Shown piece by piece: positions 1-6,358 of a DNA stretch of 12,142 nt. Within the stretch, counting starts at the first letter, position 1. Each line of letters starts with the position of its first letter. Below the pieces are notes generated by a model. That model had not been told where the DNA came from. It made no database searches and worked only from the letters and a program-made list of their open reading frames with translations. Both the position numbers and the translations under genes were made by a program. Source of the DNA: Deltaproteobacteria bacterium (lineage in GTDB: Bacteria > Desulfobacterota > Anaeroferrophillalia > Anaeroferrophillales > Tharpellaceae); contig DAOWIX010000130.1 in assembly GCA_030640695.1 (NCBI GenBank), positions 1 through 12,142 of the forward strand, in the 5' to 3' direction.

Positions 1-2
1 AT

Positions 3-1844
3 TATGGTTGGGAGCGGGCAAGTCAGCCTTTTATAGCTTTTTTGGATGCCGATGATAGCTGGCATGCCGACAAAATCGCTTTGCAGTTTGGCTTTATGGA
101 GTGTCATCCCGAGATAGCTCTATCAGGCCATTTTTGCAGTGCATCGCTAATGCATGAATCCCGGATAACGATGCGTTTTCGGGTTTCAGAGTGTTCTCTG
201 CAGGGACTTCTTTACTCAAATTCTCTGCGAACTCCAACTGTGATGTTGCGCCGTGATATTGATTTAAGGTTTCCCGAAGAGCAGCGTTATGGCGAAGACT
301 ATCATCTCTGGCTCAGTTTTCTCGGGGCTGGAGGTCAGGCGGCTTTTCTTGATCTACCTTTGGCCGCAACTCATAAGCCCGCTTTTGGGGTTGCGGGACA
401 AAGTGCAGCTCTCTGGCGTATGGAGAGAGGGGAGCTTGATGCTTTGGTTGCACTTTGGCGCAAAAAGCAGATATCTCTTGCGCTATTAGTCGGGGTTGTC
501 AGTTGGTCGTTACTCAAGTTTATCCGACGTCTATTGCTAACTGGTTTTCGTCGCAGCCGAGAGGCTATGGGGGATTGCGTGGAAATTCTAAAAAACCTAA
601 TCGGCAAGTTTTGGGCCTCTAGGGATTTACTGCCTACTGCCCACTGCCCACTGCCCACTAATGAGCAAAGAGTCCCAGAGCAAAAAAAGCCAACTATCCT
701 TTTTCTGGTAACTGATGATTGGTTTTTTCTCATTCATCGCAAGGCTCTGGCCGAGGCCGCGCAGGCGGCAGGCTTTCAAGTCCTGGTGGCTACGGCGCCG
801 GGGCCTCGGGTAGCTGAAATTACGGCCCTGGGGTTTGTCCATTATCCTCTTAAAATGCGCCGCGCCAGCCGCAATCCGGTGCGGGAAGTGATAGGTCTTT
901 GCGATCTCGTGAATCTCTATCGGCGGCTCAAGCCCGATATTGTTCATCAAGTTTCGATTAAACCGATAATTTACGGGTCGCTGGCGGCCCGGCTGGCGGG
1001 AGTTCCGGCGGTTGTTAATGCCGTGACCGGTTTGGGCTTTGTCTTTATTGCTGGTGGCCGGCGCAAAAAATATCTTAAAAGTATTATTGAAATGGCCTAC
1101 CGTTTGGCTGGCAGCCATGCGGCGATCAGGTTTCTTTTTGAAAACCCTGACGACCGGAATCATTTTCTGGGCAGAAATATAGTCCAAGCGGAAAGGGCAG
1201 TGTTGATTCTTGGTTCCGGGGTTGAGGTGGAGCGTTTTCAACCAGCTTTGCAGGTTCGTAAGCCGGAAGTTCCCGTGGTTCTGCTGGCCGCGCGCATGCT
1301 CTGGCACAAAGGGATCAAGGAGTTTGTCGAAGCGGCCCGGGTTTTGCAAAACAAAGGTTTGAAAGCTGAATTCTGGTTGGCCGGCATGCCGGATACGAGT
1401 AATCCGGCGGCGGTGCCGGTCTCGCGCCTGCTCTTTTGGCATCGTCAGGGAAGTGTGCGTTGGCTTGGTTTTCAAAAAGATATGCCGGCTCTTTATCAAC
1501 AAGCAGCTATAATTTGTCTGCCGACCCGCTATCGGGAAGGGATTCCGGTGACTCTGCTTGAGGCTGCGGCTTGCGGTAAACCTCTGGTCGCGACCGATAT
1601 GCCGGGTTGTAGAGAGATTGTTAAGCCGGGTAAAAATGGTTTCCTGGTTAAGCCTGGTGATGTCGTAAGTTTGGCCTGTGCGTTGGAAAAGTTACTTGTT
1701 AATCCTGAATTATGCCAGAAGTTTGGCATTTATGGTCGTCGTCTGGTGGAAAAGCAGTTTAGTGACAAAAAAGTAATTGCTGATACCTTTGCGGTCTATC
1801 GCGAGCTTTTGGGGGAGAAGTGGCCACGTCTAAAAAAATCTTGA
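3..1844 (+). CDS. Fused glycosyltransferase: family 2 C-terminal part + family 4 (5' partial)
   Basis: The frame is open from the window edge at base 3, so the true start lies upstream. The first half is a GT-A family-2 glycosyltransferase. It shows the metal/nucleotide-sugar motif LDADDSW (42-62), the acidic GEDYHLW motif (291-311), and a hydrophobic helix near 471-534 with a basic end, usual for membrane-associated family-2 enzymes. A low-complexity linker (about 560-690) leads into a complete GT-B family-4 domain. That domain starts at KPTILFLVTDDWF, continues with VSIKPIIYGSLAARLAG and VTGLGFVF, and ends with the EX7E donor-site motif (Glu codons at 1536 and 1560, in REGIPVTLLEAAACG). Both halves would add sugars to a lipid-linked glycan on the cytoplasmic face. 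Family-2 and family-4 enzymes are usually separate proteins, and the linker DNA holds a heptamer repeat and an A7 tract, so this may be two genes joined by an indel. The acceptor and sugar cannot be told. Confidence 0.85.
   Translation, partial: YGWERASQPFIAFLDADDSWHADKIALQFGFMECHPEIALSGHFCSASLMHESRITMRFRVSECSLQGLLYSNSLRTPTVMLRRDIDLRFPEEQRYGEDYHLWLSFLGAGGQAAFLDLPLAATHKPAFGVAGQSAALWRMERGELDALVALWRKKQISLALLVGVVSWSLLKFIRRLLLTGFRRSREAMGDCVEILKNLIGKFWASRDLLPTAHCPLPTNEQRVPEQKKPTILFLVTDDWFFLIHRKALAEAAQAAGFQVLVATAPGPRVAEITALGFVHYPLKMRRASRNPVREVIGLCDLVNLYRRLKPDIVHQVSIKPIIYGSLAARLAGVPAVVNAVTGLGFVFIAGGRRKKYLKSIIEMAYRLAGSHAAIRFLFENPDDRNHFLGRNIVQAERAVLILGSGVEVERFQPALQVRKPEVPVVLLAARMLWHKGIKEFVEAARVLQNKGLKAEFWLAGMPDTSNPAAVPVSRLLFWHRQGSVRWLGFQKDMPALYQQAAIICLPTRYREGIPVTLLEAAACGKPLVATDMPGCREIVKPGKNGFLVKPGDVVSLACALEKLLVNPELCQKFGIYGRRLVEKQFSDKKVIADTFAVYRELLGEKWPRLKKS
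629..656 (+). repeat. Heptanucleotide tandem repeat, 4 copies of ACTGCC(C/T)
   Basis: Four consecutive 7-base units occupy 629-635, 636-642, 643-649 and 650-656. The first ends in T and the others in C; a partial unit (ACTA) follows. The repeat lies in the linker between the two glycosyltransferase domains. Seven is not a multiple of three, so gain or loss of one unit changes the frame. By hand, one unit fewer moves the upstream frame to a TAA at 709-711, and one unit more moves it to the TAA at 659-661. Whether copy number varies in nature is not visible here. Confidence 0.85.
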
Positions 1845-2764
1845 TTACCGGGGCCGCTGGTTTTGTTGGTACGGCCCTTTGTCATCAACTGCATCGTCAA
1901 GGATACGCTCTGCGAGTTCTGATACGGCGCGGCGGCACCCTTTTGCCGGATGATTTAGCTAAAGTCCTGGATGATGTTGTGGTCGTAGATGATCTGGCTG
2001 AACCATTGCCTTGGCCGACTCTGCTGGACGGAGTGGAGAGCGTTATTCATCTGGCTGCCCGGGCGCATAGCACAGCCTCTCCAGATCTATTTTTTCATGA
2101 CAATCTTGACGCGACTGTTGCGTTGGGAGTGGCGGCTTTAAAAGCAAAAGTTGCCAGATTTATTTTTTTAAGCACAGTCAAAGTTAATGGTGAGGGCGTC
2201 TGGGATTGTGACCATCATCCTTATAAAGCCTCTGACAAACCTTGCCCGCAAGGTGCTTATGCAGTCAGTAAGTGGCGGGGTGAACAAGAGCTACAGCGTC
2301 TTTTTCGAGATTCCGGAACGTCTAAATTAGTGGTTGTCAGATCTCCGCTGGTGTATAGTTCGTCAGTCAAAGGCAATCTTGCCGGTTTGCAAAGATGGGT
2401 GGGGTATGGTTTGCCTCTGCCGGTGCCTTGGTCCGGCAATCGGCGTAGCCTGATAGCACTGGATAAATTGGTTGATTGTATTAAGGGTTGTTTGGATTGT
2501 CGAGTCACAGATGGTGAACGTTTGCTGTTATTGGCTGACCAAGAGGATTGGTCAACTGCGCGACTAGCCCAATTCCTGGCTCAGAACTCCGGGAAATCGG
2601 CGCGTATTTTACGGGTTCCGGCCTCTCTTTTGCGACTTGTGGCGGTGGTTTCCCAGCAGGAAGAGATTTTCCTTAAGCTGTATGGTAGTTTGCGTGTCGA
2701 TAGTCGGGGGCTTGTTTGTGGAGAATCAGAGACTAAGGGGGATCGGAGTTTTTCGGCGCTCTAG
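1820..2764 (+). CDS. NAD-dependent epimerase/dehydratase (extended SDR, UDP-hexose 4-epimerase-like)
   Basis: This 314-residue protein belongs to the extended short-chain dehydrogenase/reductase family that interconverts nucleotide-activated sugars in the cytoplasm. The Rossmann glycine motif TGAAGFVG is at residues 10-17, HLAARAH at about 77-83, the catalytic Ser in FLSTVKVNGE near 118, and the Tyr-x3-Lys pair in YAVSK at 147-151. The GTG at 1820 is the only usable start: an in-frame TGA lies at 1781, and the Rossmann motif begins almost at once. A GGGGGAG run (1811-1817) precedes it closely. The gene overlaps the upstream glycosyltransferase by 25 bases, so the two are probably co-translated. 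It probably supplies the sugar donor for the neighbouring transferases. The last 20 or so residues after LRVDS do not resemble the usual family ending (an LGW-x-P-like stretch), which may mean divergence or a late frameshift. Family assignment is secure; the substrate is not known. Confidence 0.88.
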   Translation: MATSKKILITGAAGFVGTALCHQLHRQGYALRVLIRRGGTLLPDDLAKVLDDVVVVDDLAEPLPWPTLLDGVESVIHLAARAHSTASPDLFFHDNLDATVALGVAALKAKVARFIFLSTVKVNGEGVWDCDHHPYKASDKPCPQGAYAVSKWRGEQELQRLFRDSGTSKLVVVRSPLVYSSSVKGNLAGLQRWVGYGLPLPVPWSGNRRSLIALDKLVDCIKGCLDCRVTDGERLLLLADQEDWSTARLAQFLAQNSGKSARILRVPASLLRLVAVVSQQEEIFLKLYGSLRVDSRGLVCGESETKGDRSFSAL

Positions 2765-2834
2765 TTTCATTATTAAATAGGTTTTCTTGCCTAACCCACT
2801 AATTATTAAAGATAGTTCATTTGAGAAAACATAC

Positions 2835-2863
2835 TTGACAGGATTTGAAAGCGGGTTTATAGG
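2835..2863 (+). promoter_or_regulatory. Candidate sigma70-type promoter for the secreted-protein gene
   Basis: A perfect -35 hexamer TTGACA (2835-2840) is followed after 17 bases by TATAGG (2858-2863), four of six matches to the -10 consensus. It lies in the 190-base gap upstream of the start at 2955, giving a leader of about 85 bases. No transcript data are available and there is no other strong promoter in the gap. Confidence 0.45.
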
Positions 2864-2941
2864 TTGTGAAAATAGTCGAGTTGAAAAGTTGGTTTTAGGT
2901 GCTAATGCTTATATCTGGCACGTTTTTAAATGGATTTTTAA

Positions 2942-2946
2942 AGGAG
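2942..2946 (+). promoter_or_regulatory. Ribosome binding site AGGAG deciding the start at 2955
   Basis: AGGAG sits 8 bases before ATG 2955. The frame is open further upstream to about 2787, but only the ATG at 2955 has this site and begins directly with a basic stretch and hydrophobic core typical of a signal peptide. Confidence 0.8.
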
Positions 2947-2954
2947 AAGAAAGA

Positions 2955-3383
2955 ATGATTCGATCTGGAATCAGGAAAGTGATGTTGTTCTCGCTGATTG
3001 TAGTGTTGCTTGTGGCCGTCGTTGGCACAGCCCATGCCCTGCAAGGAGGACCGGACAAATTTGGGTACCGTTATATCGATAGTCTGGATAAATATGGGCC
3101 TGATTTTTACATGATGGTAAATGGTGAAGATGTCGTTCATCTTGATGGTAAATCGGCGGTTCCTGTTGAGAGCTTGACAACGGCGTATCCGATAGGTTTT
3201 CCATTCGAATTTTATGGTAAGAAGTATAATTCTTTTTATGTTTCTGGTAATGGTTACATTGTTTTTGCTACTCCCGGGATGGATTACAAATCGTATTCTT
3301 ACAGTGGAGAGGCGGTGCCCTCATCGGGCGCTCCCAATCATATGCTGGCACCGTTTTGGGGTAAGAATAACCCTGCTGCCTGA
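2955..3383 (+). CDS. N-terminal segment of secreted protein: signal peptide and first half of beta-domain 1
   Basis: As read literally this is a 142-residue protein. Residues 1-28 form a Sec-type signal peptide: basic MIRSGIRK, a hydrophobic core of about 15 residues, then a cleavage-like AHA before LQ. The mature part begins the beta-rich domain with FGYRYIDS, GFPFEFYGKKYN and SGNGYIVF, and ends at APFWGKNNPAA before TGA. The same motifs recur in the second domain copy (AFGYRYIAS, FEFYGKKYN, AGNGYLAF, NNLVAPLW), which shows that this domain is cut in its middle. Alone it would be an incomplete fold, exported but probably unstable. An alternative start near 2787 is rejected because it lacks a ribosome binding site and would bury the signal peptide. 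Confidence 0.6.
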   Translation: MIRSGIRKVMLFSLIVVLLVAVVGTAHALQGGPDKFGYRYIDSLDKYGPDFYMMVNGEDVVHLDGKSAVPVESLTTAYPIGFPFEFYGKKYNSFYVSGNGYIVFATPGMDYKSYSYSGEAVPSSGAPNHMLAPFWGKNNPAA

Positions 3384-3398
3384 GGATTCTCCGCCTAT

Positions 3399-3424
3399 TT
3401 TGAGACCCGTGGGGTCGAACCAAA
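3399..3424 (+). other. Hairpin just downstream of the in-frame TGA (SECIS-like geometry)
   Basis: GACCC (3404-3408) pairs perfectly with GGGTC (3412-3416) around a 3-base loop GTG (3409-3411). A lower 4-bp stem TTTG (3399-3402)/CAAA (3421-3424) extends it across an asymmetric internal loop. The loop's first base is G and lies 25 bases after the last base of the TGA. This fits what I recall of the bacterial SECIS consensus: a short stem, G in the first loop positions, and a loop about 16-37 bases from the UGA. It may be chance, and the residue context does not favour selenocysteine. Confidence 0.3.
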
Positions 3425-3434
3425 TCGCACATTT

Positions 3435-6164
3435 ATGTTTAGGTACTGGAATGTAACTTCACTGCTTAATGGTAAAAAAGGTTATGATTTTCAGATTATC
3501 TTAAAAGAGGGCAGTACCGATATCCTGTTCAATTATGAAGAAGTCTACTCAGGTGGCCCCGACACAGTTATGGCCGGTATTGAGAATCACGACGGCTCAA
3601 TCGGTTTGCGCTATCCCGGTTTTGATAAGTTGGGAACCTACAGTAAACGCTCTGTCCGTTTTTACTTTGATGATTCTTCCGTTCCGACCTATTACGACCG
3701 GGATAATGATGGCTATACCAGCGATGTCGATTGTAATGATAATGATTCAACAATATATCCCGGTGCCCCCGAAATCTGCGGCGATGGTATAATTCAGGAT
3801 TGTAATAGAAATGTAGATCTGAGTTGCTCGGTTGACCCAAATGATGTCGATAATGACGGAGATGGTTATACTGAAAATCAGGGTGATTGCGACGACGATG
3901 ACGCCAGCATTCATCCCGGCGCAGTAGAAATCTGTGACGGCTTTGACAATGATTGTGACGGAGTTGTCGATGAGAGCTGTAATAATGCCATTGATAATGA
4001 TGGAGACGGTTATGACATCAATAATGATTGTGATGATGAAAAAGCCTCAATTCATCCCGGAGCGGTAGAAATCTGTGATGGTTTTGATAACGATTGCGAT
4101 GGCTTTATCGATGAAGGTTGCGGTGATGATAGTGGTGGCCCTGATGCCTTTGGTTATCGTTATATTGCCAGTGATGAACCGGGAGGCCCTGAATACAAAT
4201 GGGAATATTTTTCAGAAGAGTCTCAAAGGTTGACGTTTAATGCCGACGATGGCTTGGTCAACGCTATCCCGATGGGTTTCTTTTATGATCCCGGTACGGA
4301 ATTTACACCTTATTTTGAATTTTACGGCAAAAAGTACAATAATGTCTATATAGCCGGAAATGGCTATCTTGCTTTCGAAGCTGATAGTAAATACACAAAT
4401 TTTGCTTATGAAGGTCAAAATTTTCCAATTGTCTCCGAACCCAATAACCTGGTTGCTCCGTTATGGGTAGGGGGGCAATCGCTGGAAGAGGCCGGGGCTC
4501 TGATTGAGGTTATTTATGAGACTTTAGGGGTTGAGCCGCAGCGCCGTTTTGTTATGCAGTTTAAGCGCAATACCAGTACTGGTCAGCAGATAGCCTATCA
4601 AGTAGTTTTCTATGAAAAAGAGAATACAATACAGATCAACTATCAGTCGGTAGCTTCGTTGGGAGCTGATTTTCAAGTGGCCGGTATTGAGAATCGTGAT
4701 GGTGATATCGGGCTGCGTTACGCGGCTTTGGATGAAGCGGTAAATATCACAGAACGTTCAGTACTTTTTTACCTCGGGGATCCTCCGGTTAATCCTGATC
4801 CCGACCCTGATCCTGACCCGGCACCCGTGGCCGGTAGAGCCAACCTTTATATGCCTTTGGTGATGACTGGAAATTGGCAAACCTCTGTTGTCCTTTTAAA
4901 TGATAGTGGCAGTGAAACCGTGACCGGTGTTCTTCAAGGGCATGATGCTAAGGGTGATGTGGTTGTTTTCTCTGAGGATGTTATTTTAGATCCCTTGGCT
5001 CGTCAAGAAGGTTCGTTAAATGACTTCTTTGGTGAGTTTGATGTGAATCTTGCCTATCTGACTTTTGAGGCTAATATTGATGCCGTTGTTGGGTCTGTAC
5101 GTCTACAGGTTGCAGGTCAGGGGATGGTGGGAGCCTACCCGGCTCTTTCTCATGCGGCAACCAGTGAGACTCTCTATCTGCCAATGGTTATAACTCAGAG
5201 TGATTGGGGAAATATTGTCAGCCTGGTGAATGCGGACAGCAAGAGCTGTTATGCGACGATAGAGTTTGATAACGGTGCGACAAAGAGTCTGTTTTTCGAA
5301 CCGGGTCAGCAGGTTTTTCTATATCCTCTGGGAGAGATTACTGTACTTTCGGCTGATCGCAAACAGGCTCTCTTAAAGAATACTACTCCAGAACCGAGGG
5401 GTGCTGTAATTCGTGGAGGAGGCGGTTTATTGGGGGCGGTTCTCTACTATCACGGGGAAACTGCAAGCGCTGCCGCTCTTGATGGAACGATAGGAGAACA
5501 AGTAAAATATCCTTATTTGCCCGATAGTTCAGCTTGGTGGGGTGGACTCACGCTTTTTAATCCGCAACCGGCCCTAATTGATACAGTATTGTCCGGTTAT
5601 CTGGCTGATGGTGAGCCAGCCGATCTCTCTTTGACTGATGTTCCTTTGGGGTTTATGGAGAGTCGAAGATTTCAAGCTGCAAATTTACTGCCGAATGATA
5701 GTGGCTGGTTGCTGGCCGAATCGACTTCCCTTATTACCGGGATGGAGTTTTTTGGAACTGTCGATGGTAAGCAGATGGCAGCGGTTTCGACCGGTGAACT
5801 GAGTGGTTCCAGTGGTGTTTTCTCTCGCATACAATTAGGCGAAGACGGGGTCTGGAGTGGACTTGTGTTGGTTAATTCAGGAGTTGTCGAAAACCAGGTA
5901 GCTTTTGCTGCCTATGACGATAATGGACGGATATTAGGTGAGGCCCGCAGGATGATTCCGGCATATGGTCAGGTTGTTAGCGAAGTTACAAGTTTGTTTG
6001 CTCCGACCAACATCGATCAAGCGACCTCTATCCGCTTTGCTGCCGAGAGTGAAGTTGTTGGGGTTCTGCTTAATGGTCGCAACTATAAGGTGGACGGTTA
6101 TCCTTTGAGTGAGTTGGAAGCCTTACCGCCGTTGCGATTGGCAACTACTGGTGATCGCTACTAA
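3435..6164 (+). CDS. Main part of the secreted protein: MopE-type motifs, beta-domain 2, C-terminal repeats
   Basis: This 909-codon segment continues the interrupted protein; residue numbers are from the ATG at 3435. Residues 1-80 finish beta-domain 1 (IENHDGSIGLRY, RSVRFYFDD). Residues 87-229 hold three Asp/Cys-rich MopE-type metal-binding motifs. Residues 237-449 are a second copy of the beta-domain (IENRDGDIGLRY, RSVLFYLGD). A Pro-Asp linker covers 453-464. Residues 470-909 hold about four diverged repeats of about 100 residues, each opening with a short strand pair around an aromatic-rich W segment (NLYMPLVMTGNWQTSVVLLN, ETLYLPMVITQSDWGNIVSL, VKYPYLPDSSAWWGGLTLFN, VFSRIQLGEDGVWSGLVLVN). 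There is no membrane anchor or C-terminal sorting signal that I recognise. The ATG at 3435 has no ribosome binding site, so independent translation is doubtful. The likely role is an extracellular, calcium- or copper-binding structural or adhesive protein; the function is inferred only from domains. Confidence 0.7.
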   Translation: MFRYWNVTSLLNGKKGYDFQIILKEGSTDILFNYEEVYSGGPDTVMAGIENHDGSIGLRYPGFDKLGTYSKRSVRFYFDDSSVPTYYDRDNDGYTSDVDCNDNDSTIYPGAPEICGDGIIQDCNRNVDLSCSVDPNDVDNDGDGYTENQGDCDDDDASIHPGAVEICDGFDNDCDGVVDESCNNAIDNDGDGYDINNDCDDEKASIHPGAVEICDGFDNDCDGFIDEGCGDDSGGPDAFGYRYIASDEPGGPEYKWEYFSEESQRLTFNADDGLVNAIPMGFFYDPGTEFTPYFEFYGKKYNNVYIAGNGYLAFEADSKYTNFAYEGQNFPIVSEPNNLVAPLWVGGQSLEEAGALIEVIYETLGVEPQRRFVMQFKRNTSTGQQIAYQVVFYEKENTIQINYQSVASLGADFQVAGIENRDGDIGLRYAALDEAVNITERSVLFYLGDPPVNPDPDPDPDPAPVAGRANLYMPLVMTGNWQTSVVLLNDSGSETVTGVLQGHDAKGDVVVFSEDVILDPLARQEGSLNDFFGEFDVNLAYLTFEANIDAVVGSVRLQVAGQGMVGAYPALSHAATSETLYLPMVITQSDWGNIVSLVNADSKSCYATIEFDNGATKSLFFEPGQQVFLYPLGEITVLSADRKQALLKNTTPEPRGAVIRGGGGLLGAVLYYHGETASAAALDGTIGEQVKYPYLPDSSAWWGGLTLFNPQPALIDTVLSGYLADGEPADLSLTDVPLGFMESRRFQAANLLPNDSGWLLAESTSLITGMEFFGTVDGKQMAAVSTGELSGSSGVFSRIQLGEDGVWSGLVLVNSGVVENQVAFAAYDDNGRILGEARRMIPAYGQVVSEVTSLFAPTNIDQATSIRFAAESEVVGVLLNGRNYKVDGYPLSELEALPPLRLATTGDRY
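3693..4121 (+). repeat. Three MopE-type Asp/Cys metal-binding motif repeats
   Basis: The repeats are at 3693-3827, 3843-3980 and 3990-4121. Each has a DNDGDGY-type acidic loop, a DCDDxxxxIHPGAxEIC core and a closing Cys. Copies 2 and 3 share HPGAVEICDGFDNDCDG exactly at protein level with a 141-base period, and the DNA differs mostly at third positions, so the duplication is old and kept by selection. Copy 1 has the variant EICGDGIIQDCN. The pattern matches the repeat of the Methylococcus capsulatus copper-binding protein MopE family; the bound metal here is not known. Confidence 0.8.
4791..4826 (+). repeat. Pro-Asp linker repeat
   Basis: The codons for NPDPDPDPDPAP give a six-base quasi-repeat (CCTGAT/CCCGAC) that separates beta-domain 2 from the C-terminal repeats. 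Such Pro-Asp tracts are usually flexible, extended interdomain spacers in secreted proteins. Confidence 0.75.
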
Positions 6165-6248
6165 CGCTGTGACGTTGCCAATAAGGTTTCGAAAAGGCCT
6201 GTTCTAGCAAAATCACTACCTATGCTTTATTTCGGTTTAGTGTGAAAG

Positions 6249-6296
6249 AAAAAAATATCACCATAAAAAATAGATTTTTTATGGTGATATTTTTTT
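6249..6296. terminator. Perfect 22-bp inverted repeat with A/T flanks, bidirectional-type terminator
   Basis: The left arm (6249-6270) is A7, then TATCACCAT, then A6. The loop is TAGA (6271-6274). The right arm (6275-6296) is the exact complement and ends in T7. The stem has few GC pairs but is long and perfect, and it is followed by G/T-rich sequence. It lies 84 bases after the secreted-protein stop and about 60 bases before the next start, so it separates the two transcription units. Its symmetry would allow it to work on either strand. Confidence 0.8.
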
Positions 6297-6358
6297 GGGT
6301 TTGCTATATTTAACTTCTTAACGCATGGAAATAGTTAAAATTTTTTGGGAAGAGATCT

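Larger units (their letters stand above)
2955..6164 (+). pseudogene. Large secreted multidomain protein gene interrupted by an in-frame TGA (codon 143)
   Basis: The two open segments 2955-3383 and 3435-6164 lie in the same frame and together form one homologous protein of about 1069 codons, interrupted only by the TGA at 3381-3383. The stretch after the TGA (GFSAYFETRGVEPNRTF) continues the domain and matches the second copy of the same domain further down (YETLGVEPQRRF), with no frame change needed. The TGA sits where related domains, as I recall them, usually have Gly in an NPxxGG-like turn; GGA to TGA is a single change. Alternatives are a nonsense mutation, a base error in the assembly, or translational readthrough/selenocysteine insertion. 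Neighbouring genes use TGA as an ordinary stop, so the code is not changed genome-wide. No other stop or frameshift is present, so any break is recent. Confidence 0.6.

Noticed and set aside
661..711. ATG 661 as the start of a separate family-4 glycosyltransferase
   Set aside because: In the sequence as given it stops at TAA 709-711 after 16 codons and has no ribosome binding site; it is reported only as a trace of a former gene border.
627..1502. 291-codon minus-strand open frame opposite the family-4 glycosyltransferase
   Set aside because: Its composition is that of a reverse-strand shadow (His, Arg, Asn rich with no domain), and the opposite strand encodes a clear enzyme.
2765..2810. Possible terminator after the epimerase gene
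   Set aside because: Only a 4-bp TAGG/CCTA pairing with no T-run follows; too weak to call.
2917..2933. TGGCAC followed by T/A-rich sequence, resembling a sigma54 -24/-12 promoter before the secreted-protein gene
   Set aside because: The -12 element with its essential GC doublet is absent at the required spacing; the sequence there is TTTTTAAAT.
2787..2954. Upstream extension of the secreted-protein frame from a non-ATG codon near 2787
   Set aside because: There is no ribosome binding site, it would overlap the promoter candidate, and it would place 56 residues before a clear signal peptide.
3381..3383. Altered genetic code with UGA read as glycine (as in SR1/Gracilibacteria)
   Set aside because: Neighbouring genes end at TGA exactly where family length and overlapping downstream starts predict (1842-1844, 8159-8161, 9438-9440), so UGA is a normal stop here.
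3214..3456. Overlapping 80-codon + strand frame that could suggest a frameshift across the TGA
   Set aside because: Its translation does not match the duplicate domain, whereas the original frame does on both sides of the TGA; it is a shadow frame.
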